Shown one piece after another: positions 34,183-44,984 of a DNA stretch of 64,000 nt (its first letter is position 1; each line of letters begins with the position of its first letter). Made by a program: the position numbers and the translations under genes. Below the pieces are notes generated by a model that did not search any database, was not told where the DNA came from, and saw only the letters and a list, made by a program, of their open reading frames with translations. The stretch comes from Aricia agestis (Eukaryota; Arthropoda; Insecta; Lepidoptera; Lycaenidae). The DNA is taken from contig NC_056420.1 of the NCBI RefSeq assembly GCF_905147365.1, forward strand, positions 8,690,001 through 8,754,000, in the 5' to 3' direction.

Positions 34183-34325
34183 GTAGTAGGCCTGCTGACT
34201 CGCATTGTTACTGCCGCAGAATTATATTTAAAAGTCATCAACCCATAGGAAGAATATGTGACTTGCGACAGTAATACAACATGTCTTTGAAAGCACAATA
34301 CTCGTCTGTGGAATTGCTGTCGAAA

Positions 34326-34389
34326 CATAATCGAGCTGCTGGGTATACCGTATGTTAACACATACGGTATACCCAGCAGCTCGATTATG
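34326..34389. repeat. Perfect hairpin, 30-bp arms, 4-nt spacer
   Basis: CATAATCGAGCTGCTGGGTA starts the left arm, and the right arm is exactly complementary over 30 bp. The spacer is TAAC. No second copy seen. Confidence 0.95.
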
Positions 34390-34449
34390 GTTAATGGAAT
34401 CAGGCGTTACTTTGCGGAAATCCATAGTTTAAATTTAGTTTGTTATTAT

Positions 34450-34753
34450 TTTTAGCAATATTCCGCGAAAACAACTTCCACCTTTAAGTAAATGAGTGAG
34501 TGTACGCATAGACATGCGTACAGCACCTCCCTCCTCCCACACTGCCTATGCGTACACTCGCATGCAAGAACTTGCAAACACCACCACCGCACAAGCAATA
34601 ATGTTGGCAAATCCGTGCAAGGCCCCTCACCACCATGCAGGTTGAAAACCTCGACGCGCGTTTCGCCCCAACACCGGAGCATCCTCAGGATGTGGACTCT
34701 ACGAACAACGTCCGTTAAGTGCCGCCAACGGCCAAAACACCGCCTTTTATACA
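34450..34753 (-). mobile_element. 3' region of the Penelope-like element
   Basis: GC-richer DNA directly downstream (minus strand) of the Penelope-like frame. It holds no frame related to a known family. A ~100-codon minus-strand frame (34452-34754) and an opposing frame overlap each other and appear to be non-coding by-products. The left boundary is inferred from the return to AT-rich DNA at about 34450. Confidence 0.5.
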
Positions 34754-35839
34754 CTATCGAGCCCCGCTACTATCCCCACTACTCTCACTAGTACCCCCGA
34801 ACATATTAATAAGCGGTGACGTAGTCAAGCAAGTTTGGTCATTCAACAATGCAAATCTGTTATTTTTCTTTTCTTTTATGATCTCTAATTGTTCCAACAC
34901 GCTCAGCCGAAAGCCTTTATCGCATTTATGTAAAACTTTATAGGAATGGCCATCGGGCACAGTATGATTACTATCTAAAAGATGTTTAGCAAAATGTGAC
35001 TTATCAGGATGACCATTTCTATAAGCCGCGATATGTTCTTTATACCGAGTCTCGAAGCTGCGTCCAGTTTGACCCACGTATACACTATCGCATTCAGGAC
35101 AATCGATCTTATAGACACCGGATTGATATTTTTTATCAATCTGGTCTTTATTATGACACAAATGATGTTTTAAAGTATTATTTGTCCTGAATGCGACATG
35201 CATATCGTTGCTTTTCATTATTTTGGATAAGCGTGCAGATACCTCTCCCATGTAGGTCAAACTGGACTTATATCTAACAATCTCTTTATCAATGGGACCT
35301 GCGTACAAAAACTTAACCAGTTCTTTCTTGTTTTTATTTTTCAAAATATTATTAATGATTTTTGGACTATATCCGTTGGATATCGCAATTTGGAAAATAA
35401 TATTAAGCTCATTTTGATAATTATCTTTACTAAGAGGGATTGATAATAATCTATGAACGTAACTATGAAAGGCCGCGAGTTTGTGTTGCCAAGGATGACA
35501 TGACGATGCATGAATAGTAGTATTAGTATATGTCGGCTTGCGAAAGATTCCAAAACTGTGTTTATTATTAACTCTAGTAATAGATAAATCGAGAAAATGT
35601 AGAGTGTTATTATCTTCACATTCTAATTTGAATTTAATTTTAATATGTTTTTTATTTAGTTCTTTTACAAATACGTCCAGTTGTCTCTGTGTACCCGTCC
35701 AACAAAGAAAACAATCATCTACATATCTAAAGTAATATAAAATACTTTTATTAACGACGATATTTCTTTGTTCAAAATTGTCATCCTTTTCCAAAAGTGT
35801 CATCTCATCCTTGGCAAATTGTACGCTGGTTAAGTTTTA
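34754..35839 (-). pseudogene. Penelope-like retroelement, 5'-truncated: reverse transcriptase C-terminus plus GIY-YIG endonuclease
   Basis: The intact minus-strand frame from the ATG at 35803 encodes 349 residues. In-frame codons without a start continue to about 35832, so the first ATG is internal. Residues ~22-35 carry the reverse transcriptase active-site motif YVDD in YFRYVDDCFLCW. The next segment (HFLDLSI, FGIFRKPTYTNTTIH) is the conserved palm/thumb region of Penelope-like enzymes. Residues ~225-275 form a GIY-YIG nuclease: GVYKIDCPECDSVYVGQTGR, then F-ETRYKEH, with a CxxC-type pair. In the family, the enzyme reverse-transcribes its RNA at a nick made by the GIY-YIG domain. Here the fingers and first RT motifs are absent, so the copy cannot be autonomous. 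The remaining frame has no stop or frameshift, which suggests recent insertion. Its 5' border carries an inverted piece of its own nuclease region (35845-35883). Confidence 0.9.
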
Positions 35840-35844
35840 CAATT

Positions 35845-35883
35845 TCCTGAATGCGATAGTGTATACGTGGGTCAAACTGGACG
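35845..35883 (+). repeat. 39-bp inverted copy of the Penelope-like nuclease region
   Basis: CCTGAATGCGATAGTGTATA and the following bases to 35883 are an exact inverted match of 35061-35099, the part of the GIY-YIG domain encoding ECDSVYVGQTG. It sits 5-10 bp beyond the truncated 5' end of the element. Inverted terminal fragments are a known feature of Penelope-like insertions. Confidence 0.85.
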
Positions 35884-36480
35884 TAACACGAATTCTACGT
35901 GTGGACGGCACTACGAGCATTACATGTAACGCTCGGGGTTTATCCATCGGCTGTCGGTTTTCGTGCGAGCACAAAGGCTCGTTTGGACAATTCGCTTTCA
36001 GTTCGTGTGCCGTCCACAATCTTGACGCTAAATTATACGTAATCTTACATTACACGTTACACTCGTCTGGACCCGGCTTAACTAGAAACGCATAGTGGCA
36101 AGGAGCCATCTCATTTGCCTCAACAAAATTTTTAGTGTTTACTCGAGTTGTATGTTTACGCGCCGAGCACGCAGCGCGCGTAATACGTAAAGTGGAAACG
36201 CGTTACCACTAAACATAAATACGTGTGAATTATTTTAAAATAACCTTTGTAATTGTAGTTTAAAATGGAGCGTTAAAGAGATTTACGTTGTAAATACCTT
36301 AATAGTTTACCCTTTGTCTAGTCGCGACTATAGCTAAATAAAACTAGTTGAGTCAAGCCGTCAGACGATACATTAATTGATTTCAGATTACAATTCATAT
36401 CCCTAGCATCTCCCTTTTCAAATTAACTTTTGTGGATTTTAGTTACATGTAGATACCACACACTAAAATTATAAATTTTC
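35884..36480. other. Unassigned, with weak inverted repeats
   Basis: GTGGACGGCAC (about 35901) and GTGCCGTCCAC (about 36007) are inverted, so 35890-36065 may be a MITE. A CpG patch at 36150-36185 has no frame. No gene recognised. Confidence 0.4.
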
Positions 36481-36783
36481 CGTGGGAGAGGTATGATTCG
36501 GCACGAATGGGCCGGCTCGAGCTGAGAAATACCACGGGCTTACAGAAAACCGGCGTTAAACAGCGCTTGCGCTGTGTTTCGCCGAGTGAGTTTACCGGAG
36601 GCCCAATTCCCTACCCTTTTCACTTCCCTACTCTCCCCTATTCCCTTCCCTACCCTCCCCTATTACCCTGTTCCCTCTTAAAAGGCCGGCAACGCACCTG
36701 CAGCTCTTCTGATGCTGCGAGTGTCCAGGGGCGGCTGCCGCATGCAACCATCTTGTGCTTTAAAGCACTTTTAAAAAAAAAAA
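36481..36783 (+). mobile_element. SINE-like retroelement with altered 3' end
   Basis: The 5' block (CGTGGGAGAGGTATGATTCG), pyrimidine tract and CCGGCAACGCACCTGCAGC match the family. After GAGTGTCCA, however, the normal 3' block is replaced by GGGGCGGCTGCCGCATGCAA, CTTTAAAGCACTTTT and an A run. This is either a subfamily with its own 3' end or a chimera. Confidence 0.7.
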
Positions 36784-37097
36784 CTTAGCTACCACGGTGG
36801 TAAGAACACCCACGAACAATAGCAAATTCTTAATAATACAAGTTGATACTCGTAAATCGCAATGTAATAGAATATAAAGAAGAATACAAGTTAATAATGT
36901 AATAGTCCATACAGTGGGGAGAATTAATGTTGCCATAATTATTACAATCTCGCAGATAGCGGGTCAGAGGCCGGGTGCTGGCAAGTTGGCAACACTGTGG
37001 GGAAACAAATATCTCACTAATAAACTATTATGCAATACAATCACCATTTGCCTGTAATATATCATATTATAGTACTTCACTTCCTGAAGGAAAACTT
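36784..37097. other. AT-rich DNA, no feature seen
   Basis: No gene or recognised element. Confidence 0.45.
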
Positions 37098-37311
37098 ATA
37101 CAGGGTGTAACAAAAGTAAGTGATAATGTAACTTTAGGGTTTGTACTTTATACTGTGTATGAGCAATTTTTTTTGTGGATTTGTAGGGGCATTGCTCAAG
37201 CGCCCCAACAAAAGTTTAAAAAGGTTACTCTTTCAGCGCTGACACTTTCACAGTAAACTCTATACAGGGGACTCATACACACCCTAAAAATATTATCACA
37301 GTTTTGTTACA
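37098..37311. mobile_element. MITE with ATACAGGGTG end, copy 2
   Basis: Starts ATACAGGGTGTAACAAAAGT and includes the interior blocks GCGCTGACACTTTCACAG and TATACAGGGGACTC. It closes CAGTTTTGTTACAT, a partial inverse of the left end that lacks the final CCCTGTAT. Related to 381-610. Confidence 0.65.
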
Positions 37312-37782
37312 TCTGATACGTTTGACATGGTGGAAACTAGCACCAGAGTAGACAGAATAGAGTATACCGACTTAGAACTGATGTTGAAATTTTTAAATTT
37401 GACGTATTATGACGAAAATCGTCTCTAGGGTTACACTGCCAGCATCGTCAATCGTGTGAATGTCACTCAAACGTATCATGTTTCCATGCAAGCTGCTCTG
37501 ATTTCTTAGGAAAGCGGTATAACACCTGGAAGTTTAAAAAAAATAGGCAAATAGATGACTGTTCTGCTCCTCTGGGAGCTGTAGGTAGGTACATCTCAGA
37601 CCCGGGCACCAGGCATGGGATCTTCGAAAGATAATGATAATATAACTCGCAATCAAAACCGAAATGCAATTACAACACTAATTAGCCGGAGGTCAAGTTC
37701 GTGGAAGTGGCTTACTGAAAGACCTCTGTGTGCTTCGGCGAAGTGCACGTTCCGTATGTTATACAGTACACCGTTATGCCGC
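37312..37782. other. Unassigned
   Basis: A frame at 37615-38016 (+) runs through the two inverted-repeat elements that follow and has no domain, so it is not called. Nothing else seen. Confidence 0.4.
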
Positions 37783-37888
37783 GGCCGCATATGCGTAGTG
37801 CTTCGCGCTAAAACCGATACCATTGGACGATCTGCGTGTATCGTCCAATGGTATCGTCTCATAGCACGAAGCTTCGTGACGTGCGGCC
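37783..37888. repeat. Foldback element, GCGGCCGCA arms
   Basis: An outer GCGGCCGCA/TGCGGCCG pair surrounds degenerate stems. The inner 17-bp arms (CGATACCATTGGACGAT and its exact inverse, 37815-37856) have an 8-nt spacer. It lies next to another foldback element at 37898. Confidence 0.7.
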
Positions 37889-37897
37889 GGGCCGTAA

Positions 37898-38024
37898 GGG
37901 CGCGTTCAGACGTGCGCGTTTTCTGCGCGTTTTTTGCTCGCGCGGATTCATCACAATTCACATGTGAAATTGCTATGAACATAGAATCCGCGCGAGCAGA
38001 AAACGCGCACGTCTGAACGCGCGC
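37898..38024. mobile_element. MITE with GGGCGCGTTCAGACGTGCGC ends
   Basis: The left arm GGGCGCGTTCAGACGTGCGC, then GTTTTCTGC, is inverted on the right with one terminal mismatch. The left arm has an extra 11-bp duplication (GCGTTTTTTGC) before CTCGCGCGGATTC. The ends resemble PIF/Harbinger-type MITEs, but a 3-bp target duplication is not clear. Confidence 0.75.
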
Positions 38025-39116
38025 TTATACGGTGTGATACAGTAACCCTAACATCATTAACCAAATTCATCTTATATTTTAAACGAGACGATCTTGTACT
38101 TATTTACATATTTATATGCGTCACAGTTTTTTGGGAAATAAATAGCTAGGTCATCCGTCTCCCCAAAATATTTGCAGCTGGAGTCCCAGATCCATAGACA
38201 AAGACCAGGCTATACCAAAATGGTCCAGGCGTACTCCAGAATTATTAGGCTTAAATATCTCGATTTCAGTGACCATCTTATCACGAAGGCTAATAGGTAT
38301 AGGTAGTAGAAAAATGTATGAGATAGGTACGCCCCACCCCTGCGGATTAACCCACTGCAGCAAACAAAAAGGGTAGAGTAGATATCCACTTATTTTATTG
38401 AAAAACCCTATCAACCCAAGGGATTATTATGGTGCAAGCACGATAAAAAGCTGCATTGACTTTTGACGCTATAATGATGTGACCTTTCACCTTGGCCTTG
38501 AAAAAACCTTGAAGATCTTCAAGTAATTTCGTTAATATCATCAGTCAACATTGTTGAAATGAAAATAATTTTACATAAATGGACACAAAATGTCTTCCAA
38601 GCTCTTTATTAATTATGAAAGTATTTAGGACGAGACATTTAAGTTATTCACCCGTACAAGTAATTATAATAACAATTTTCTTAATGTCAAATGTATTTTA
38701 TAATTACCCTGTTGGTAAGAGAGGCACGGCTTATGTAACTCTAAAGTGACTATTGCACTCGCTTATGTAGCATCAAACTAGATATCCAACGTTTTTAACC
38801 CTTAATTTGAGCCACCATGTTTATACAGAAATTAGGAATAATTTATTCAAGAACAACGTTCATGATTGCTGAATTAAAATAACTTAGTTACGAGCAAAAA
38901 GCTTTAATATCTAAAAAAACATAATTGTTAAACAATCACACGATCGCTTTTCTGGTTACGAATTAGGAAAATAATGGTGTTATTAATATCTAGTTTAATG
39001 CTGAAAACTATAACCTATGTTTCCTATTTACCGATATCTATAGAGCCTTGTATGATATTATAAGTACGACTTTGCATCAGTATAATGCACAAGTTTGTAG
39101 CTTCATTGAAGATACA
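38025..39116. other. AT-rich DNA, one unassigned minus-strand frame
   Basis: An 87-codon minus-strand frame (38414-38151) has no recognisable domain, start context or splice borders. Nothing else is seen. Confidence 0.45.
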
Positions 39117-39413
39117 TTTTTTTATGAAATAAGGGGGCAAATGAGCAAACAGGTCACCTGATGGAAAGCAACTTCCGTCGCCCATGAACACTCGCAGCTT
39201 CAGAAGAGCTGCAGGTGCGTTGCCGGCCTTTTGAGAGGGAATAGGGTAAAAGGGGAGAGTAGGGAAGGGAATAGGGTAGGGGATTGGGCCTCCGGAAAAC
39301 TCACTCACTCGGCGAAACACAGCGCCAGCGCTGTTTCACGCCGGTTTTCTGTGAGAACGTGGCATTTCTCCGGTCTAGCCGGCCCATTCGTGCCGAAGCA
39401 TGGCTCTCCCACG
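39117..39413 (-). mobile_element. SINE-like retroelement, full copy (minus strand)
   Basis: Reads as oligo-T, AAGGGGGCAAATGAGCAAAC, GGTCACCTGATGGAAAGC, then the purine-rich inverse of the CCCTA tract, ending GCATGGCTCTCCCACG. Same family as 1511-1820. Confidence 0.8.
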
Positions 39414-40797
39414 TCTATTAATCTATTATTTATTTATTTTATTAATTATTCTATGTTTTAGGTACTTATGGTCTAAACAAAACTGTGATTATAAAACTTT
39501 GGTCTGGCTGTCCGCTGTTGAAACTTTTACCAACGGTTCGGTTCGTTGGCTTAAAAAACTTATATAGAGACGAGTCAGTCTTAAAATATAATATGTACTT
39601 AAAGCAATTTAGTTACAAATTTTACAACGTTCATAATATATATATTTCTCACTGCGATAAGCTCGGTCGGTTAATTCACTATGTCGATCTCAATATACAA
39701 GTGACATAGTTACTAGCATATGGTTCAGAAGGGCATGGTTTATATCCAGTTAAATGTAACTAAAACCAAGGCCGGCGAACGATTTTATTTGTATGTAATA
39801 TATTTGTATATCCTGTCCTTACTCAGTGAACTCTGGACCATGGCCGCTGGAGATTAATAAACTGAGTTCATATCAAATCCCACTATCATGAGGCCTCTTC
39901 ACGTTGGCCAATGATGGACCAATAGGGATTACGGGTAATGTTTGTCTATGATTGTAAATTGCCCATTATCAGCTTTACTTATACTTGCCATAGTGATACA
40001 CAGCTTCAGAAATCGCAATCATGTCTATTCAATATGGCTCGGTAAGGGAAATTGATTAAAAACCTATTAATTTTATAAAAATAAAAAAACTTTTTTTTTA
40101 ATACTTTTTTCCACACTACCGAATACTAATGACACAAAACTCTTCGTGGACGAATCCAGCTCGCGCCTGGCCGTTTTGTTATAGGTATTTATAAGTGAAA
40201 TGATTCACGTTTTGATAGAACTTTTATCGATGGACCTTCTTTGGTATGTCCTTCCGACTTCCATTGTGTTGAATAAAGAGTAACCCCCATCGTACAGTCG
40301 GAAACAAAAATGTTAGCGAGGTTATAAAAATATTGCATACAAATATTCAAAAATAAAATTGTCTTGAATCACAGAGATATAAGACAAATCGCACCGATAA
40401 TGCCACCGTCGAAGTTAAAAAAAGAGTGGAATATTCATTGTTCAGTGACATGTCGATTATCGTAATTCTGGTGTAATTATCGCAATTTATTCTGTCGAAT
40501 CCCTTAACATTTTTATTTCTAGGAGGCCATTCATAAAGTAAGTCACACCTAAAGGGGGCCAGGGGATAGGACGAAGTGTGATTTGGTATAACAACTAACA
40601 AGTTACGTCACATTAGGGAGGGGGAGGGTCTCACTCACTGCTCACAGTCTCATTATATGTAATATAGATGTCTTGTAAGTTGTAGTAGAATGGCGCCGTA
40701 CGAAAATCTCGCGGCAAGTCCAAAGTGATTTGTTCAACGTCTTCCATATTTCATTTAATCAAAAATGATGTCATATAGAAGAAACAATAATTGATTG
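39414..40797. other. AT-rich DNA with one small MITE-like piece
   Basis: 40520-40632 (GGAGGCCATTCATAAAGTAA, GTCACACCTAAAGGGGGCC ... ACGTCACATTAGGGAGGGGG) looks like a degraded MITE. No gene recognised. Confidence 0.4.
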
Positions 40798-41112
40798 CTA
40801 TATTCCTCGTAGAACCCTTTTGTTTGTAATCCGTTTCATCGTGGGGCGCCTAAAAATAACCAACCTGTCATCGCCAGGCTCTGGAAGTCCTTCGTATGAT
40901 GTCATGGCTGTCATGAAAACTGTAACCGTAGAGGTTTTATTGATGAGGCGAGGAGTGTGTGTTCTATTGGTGACACGGTAACACGTTATTGGTAGCTTCT
41001 GTTCCTTATTGTACCAATACGCCAAGCCTCCTCCATTCCACCGACACATCTTAAAATTGTGCGCGACATAAGTATGATTTATTTTGTTCAATTTATGCCG
41101 AACGACCAGCAA
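40798..41112 (-). other. Unidentified 104-codon open frame
   Basis: A minus-strand frame from 41112 to 40798 with near-balanced composition (phrases PITCYRVTNRTHTPRLINKT and TAMTSYEGLPEPGDDRLVIF). The plus strand is also open for much of the segment. No domain was recognised. The GC content is higher than in its flanks, so it may be a decayed coding fragment, but a few frames of this length are expected by chance. Confidence 0.25.
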
Positions 41113-42692
41113 GTACTTAATAAACTAATCTACTTATTATTTAAACTATACTGACCGCTTCGAGAATATTAAAAGGCTTCTAGATTAAAATTTATAGCTT
41201 GGGAACTGTTTAAAATGAGTCAGCTTCCTACGAGTCCGTTGCCAACGAGGTCTAAAGTGGTACAACTAGACACCCACTGTTGGACGCGATTGTACCGCGA
41301 AGATATCTCGATACGTCAATCATCCATTGTCGTTAATTATGTGACTGACATTCGAACATGCAGATCCGATCAATGTGTAAACGCCTTAGGGCGTGCATAA
41401 TATAATTTCGGTTGTAGGACAACTTAGAAACTTATGAGCAAAAGTTATTTAAATCGTATTTTGGCCTAATATTATATGAATTTTATCTGTAAAATATTGT
41501 TTACTACATGTTGTCCGCAACTTCGACTCAGAGGAGGCGTGGGCGACGTGGGCGACCACCCACGGCCTCGAGGTCTAGGGTGCCTCGCGTCCCTTGGAAC
41601 TGGTGGAGGTTTGTTAAGGTTTTACGAGTTGTGATACCAGATACTCAAATATTCATAAATAAAAAGATTTATAAAAAAGTTTGAGTATCAAATAATTATT
41701 TCTCTCAACAAATGCGTCCTCGTGCGTCGTCCATCAGGAGGCCTCGCAAAATATATTTTAGGGGGCCACGCAAGATATATCTTACCCACATAAAATTTAG
41801 GTCTCGCCCCGCCACTGCTTTCATAATAATATGTTCTTTTGCAACGGGGACTCAAGTTTCAAAGTATCTTTAATCTCTATACCAAATTATAAACTCCTAT
41901 AAAAGCTCGGTCTTCCAAGTTCCAAAAACTTTAAAGACACAAGTCATAACGTTTACCATTACTTGAGTAAAGATCCCCTAGGCAATTAAATAGTAAGTAC
42001 AAATGTCTCACTTTCAACAAAGTAATAATTGCTCAACACTCAAAGGACTTGCGCCCTTACCTTACCGAATCTATACGAAACTTAATTATACACAAACTGA
42101 AGTAAGTACAGGCTGGACTGGAACAAAATGTATAAATAGGTAATTGTAAAGTAATCGAGCGTGTAATACGCGCTGGGCGTGGGCTGGGGCAGGAGCTTCA
42201 TACTCCGATGAACCGCTCATATCACATTGTACGCGGTAGGGTTGACAACTTAAATTGTTTGGTTGATGTTGATTAAAATCCCTTACTGAAACAAAGCAAA
42301 AATATACAAATCGCTATAGCCCACTACCGCAATTATACACTTTTCTATAACTCATAAATGGTCGCTGTTAAGCCTTTATGTACTAACTACTGACCCACAA
42401 ACATTTTTGTTGTTGAATTTTAATGCAGTCTTATTCTAAGTGTCTAAACACACCATGCCGAAGTTCCGCGGCGGAAGTTCGGCATGATTCCGCCTGTAAT
42501 GTATTTTAAATTATGACACACCAAGCCGTCGTCATTACGTCGCGTTTAAGTGTATGCATTTGACATTGCTGACGCAATCATGCCGAAGTTCCGACACTAA
42601 ATCATATTTTAAAGAACACAACTAGAACTCAATACTGTACGTCATTTTTTTATGAGAGGACACGAATGCTTAGCAGCGTCCAAAATTACTCT
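41113..42692. other. AT-rich DNA with repeat debris
   Basis: 41515-41830 has the 'GGAGGCCTCGCAAAATATAT ... GGGGGCCACGCAAGATATAT' duplicated phrase, probably an old element. CATGCCGAAGTTCCG occurs three times in direct or near-inverted form between 42452 and 42596. No gene. Confidence 0.4.
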
Positions 42693-42694
42693 AC

Positions 42695-42746
42695 ATTTTT
42701 ATGACATTACTTTTACCTAATGGTCAAAAAGTAATGTCATAAAAAT
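42695..42746. repeat. Perfect hairpin, 20-bp arms, 12-nt spacer
   Basis: ATTTTTATGACATTACTTTT and its exact inverse. It is followed 5 bp later by a second hairpin. Confidence 0.9.
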
Positions 42747-42751
42747 AGTCA

Positions 42752-42791
42752 CAACGAATAGTCTAATCCTAATGGATTAGACAATTCGTTG
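42752..42791. repeat. Hairpin, 18-bp arms with one mismatch, 4-nt spacer
   Basis: CAACGAATAGTCTAATCC, then TAAT, then GGATTAGACAATTCGTTG. It is unrelated in sequence to its neighbour at 42695-42746. Confidence 0.9.
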
Positions 42792-43194
42792 TCGACTCAT
42801 CTAGTGATTTACTGACATTATAAAGGTACGAATTTAAGTACAAACTACGTATTACAAGCATTTGCGGTATCTGTGCATTAATTACCTATTAATAGGACTT
42901 TTTAAAGGCAAACAACAAGTTAAAAATTGTTATCTGCTTCTGCTTTTTGTAGTAGGTATATTTTTATAGAAACTAAAATTTTGAAGAAACTAAAATTTTG
43001 AAAAACTTCAACATTTTAATGCATATAATGTGTTAACATTATATTATATTTATCACTTTATTTAATTGAAGTTTTCATAACATAAAATAAATTAAGTACT
43101 TACAAGAACTACTTGGCTGCAATAATATTTAATGATTTTAACATATTAATATCTGAAAACAACAAAATATTATGTAATGTTAAAATTTATTTTT
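42792..43194. other. AT-rich DNA, no feature seen
   Basis: A short direct repeat (GAAACTAAAATTTTGAA) occurs twice near 42970-43000. No gene. Confidence 0.5.
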
Positions 43195-43330
43195 AAAGTA
43201 TCAGCCCTAGTGAATCTGTATGGAAAACCGACCAAGTTAGTTTACGCAGCTGTCGCAGGGGCTATCAGAGAAGGAACAACCACAGTAGTCAGTAAAGGAA
43301 CGACCATGGAGAGTCGGACATTATAATATA
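43195..43330 (+). pseudogene. Unidentified decayed coding trace
   Basis: A GC-richer patch reads LVNLYGKPTKLVYAAVAGAI, then REGTTTVVSKGTT, before a stop at about 43326. The family was not recognised. It lies 80 bp upstream of a large inverted repeat and may belong with the trace that follows it. Confidence 0.3.
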
Positions 43331-43406
43331 TAATAGCTTATCATTATTATTCATACATCCATATAAGAATTCTTCATTGGTGACTACCTGTTGTATTTGT
43401 ATACTT

Positions 43407-43554
43407 ACCCCCTTCCTAATAAACGCTGTATAAGCTTTGAATAGTTATACAGTGTTTTGTCTTCTTCAATCCAATTAAAAATGTCACTTGTGTGACAGGA
43501 ACAAAACACTGTATAACTATTCAAAGCTTATACAACGTTTATTAGTAAGGGGGT
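43407..43554. mobile_element. Foldback element, 54-bp arms at 96% identity
   Basis: Left arm 43407-43460 (ACCCCCTTCCTAATAAACGC, TGTATAAGCTTTGAATAG...) and right arm 43501-43554 are inverted copies with two differences. The 40-nt spacer contains GTCACTTGTGTGAC, itself a small hairpin. Probably a young MITE. Confidence 0.85.
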
Positions 43555-43975
43555 TAGTGATTCCGAGAGCAGACATTCTGGGCCGGCTCCGCAAAGCCTT
43601 CATAGGGGAGGTTATGTGCGAGCGTGAGCGACACATGAATCTTTCGCACTTGGCAGTTTTTTTTAGAAATGTCATCACTCATCACTCATCAGACACCAGC
43701 TTGGAGTCACTTTACAAAACAATGTCTTATGTCAGTCACAAAGTTCTTGCCACAGTGGCTCAAACTTTTTACTTTGTTTTGGGTTTCCGTCAAAAATTTT
43801 TTTTTCAAAAAGGTTCCACCAGCAAACAAGTTTGAGGATCGCACTCATCGCAGTGTTAGAGCAATTTCTAGAGCCTATTATGCTGTCTGAAAATTAGAGA
43901 GTAGTAGATGGTCCACGGACCACAGTAGAGATCAGTGTAGGTATAACAACAATAAAAACACAATATTTTTGCAGT
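43555..43975 (+). pseudogene. Possible LINE 3' fragment, frameshifted
   Basis: The frame reads VIPRADILGRLRKAFIGEVM early, then shifts into a second frame ending RTHRSVRAISRAYYAV at 43890. The tail region GATGGTCCACGGACC followed by AACAATAAAAAC resembles the 3' UTR of the LINE fragment at 22190-22691 (ATGGTCCACAGACC, AATAAAAAC). The protein part could not be matched to a LINE domain, so the link rests on the 3' end. Confidence 0.35.
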
Positions 43976-44221
43976 ATTTCCACAAAACGGTTTAAATTAT
44001 GACCTCTGTAAATTGATACAAGATAGACATACCTACTTACTTAATTCTTTATAAAACATAAATTTAGCCTGAACCAAAATTTTAAAAAGGAAAAAAATAT
44101 TGTTACTTACTTAAGTAAAATATTTTAATCTATACTTATCTATAATAAAATCGTAGAGGTAAAATTTTTGTACATTGAAAATAAACTTGAAAAAACGAGT
44201 CAGGGGCATATTAGAAGAGTA

Positions 44222-44460
44222 GTAGAATACATTTTAACTGTTTTTGAAATTTTTGTTTCTCTGTCTGTTTGTCTGTTTGTACAGGCTAATCTCTGAATCC
44301 GCTGGACTGATTTCAATGAAATTTGGCATGATGATACCTTACATCCCTGGTCAACATCTGAGATACTTTTTTTTAACCGACTTTAAAAAAAGGAGGAGTT
44401 AATGTTTACTTTGCTGTTTGTGGTCAGATTTTCAAAATTCTTTTTTTGTTGTATAGATTG
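44222..44460 (+). mobile_element. Helitron-type and ACCGACTT-type repeat remnants
   Basis: 44222-44370 carries (CTGT)n, CAGGCTAATCTCTGAATCCG and TTTCAATGAAATTTGGCATG. 44374-44460 carries AACCGACTTTAAAAAAAGGA and GGAGTTAATG. The ACCGACTT repeat also starts at about 56068 and 56714. Boundaries are uncertain. Confidence 0.45.
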
Positions 44461-44492
44461 CCCGAAATTGATACCATGTTTACAATAAAATC

Positions 44493-44903
44493 AGCCAAGT
44501 GCGAGTCGGACTCACGCACGAAGGGTTCCGTACCGTTATAGAGAAAAAATAGGCCAAAAGTTGTGTTTTTGTATGGGAGCCCCCCTTAAATTTTAATTAT
44601 ATTCCAATTTTATTATTAATTATTAAATAACACATATATTTAAGGATTCTGTGAAAATTTCAACTGCCTGCCTGTTGTAATTATTGGTATCGAGCAAAAA
44701 AGGCCAAAAAAATCATTAAATATTGATTTTATTTTGTTTTCAGTATTTGTTATTATAGCGGCAACAGATATACACAATCTGTAAAAATTTCAGAACTCTA
44801 GCTGTAACGGTTCTTAAGATACAGCCTGGAGATAGACAGAAGGACAGACAATGAAGTCTTATAGTAATAGGGTCCCGTTTTTACCCTTTGGGTACAGAAC
44901 CCT
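44493..44903 (+). mobile_element. AGGGTTCCGTACC interspersed repeat, copy 3
   Basis: Starts CAGCCAAGTGCGAGTCGGAC, then AAGGGTTCCGTACC, TTATAGCGGCAACAGATATA and GACAGACAATGAAGTCTTA. It ends CCCTTTGGGTACAGAACCCT (one change in the terminal inverted motif). Confidence 0.75.
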
Positions 44904-44984
44904 AAAAACGGTGACTTGATAAGTAATGGAATTGAAGAAACTCCTCGGAATTTACAACGACAACCAAAGTGATTACCAATTCTA

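Noticed and set aside
34452..34791. Opposing ~100-codon frames next to the Penelope-like element
   Set aside because: They lie in its 3' non-coding region and overlap each other; no conserved domain.
37615..38016. 133-codon plus-strand frame and its 109-codon shadow
   Set aside because: They traverse two foldback elements (37783-37888, 37898-38024), whose inverted arms generate the apparent coding on both strands.
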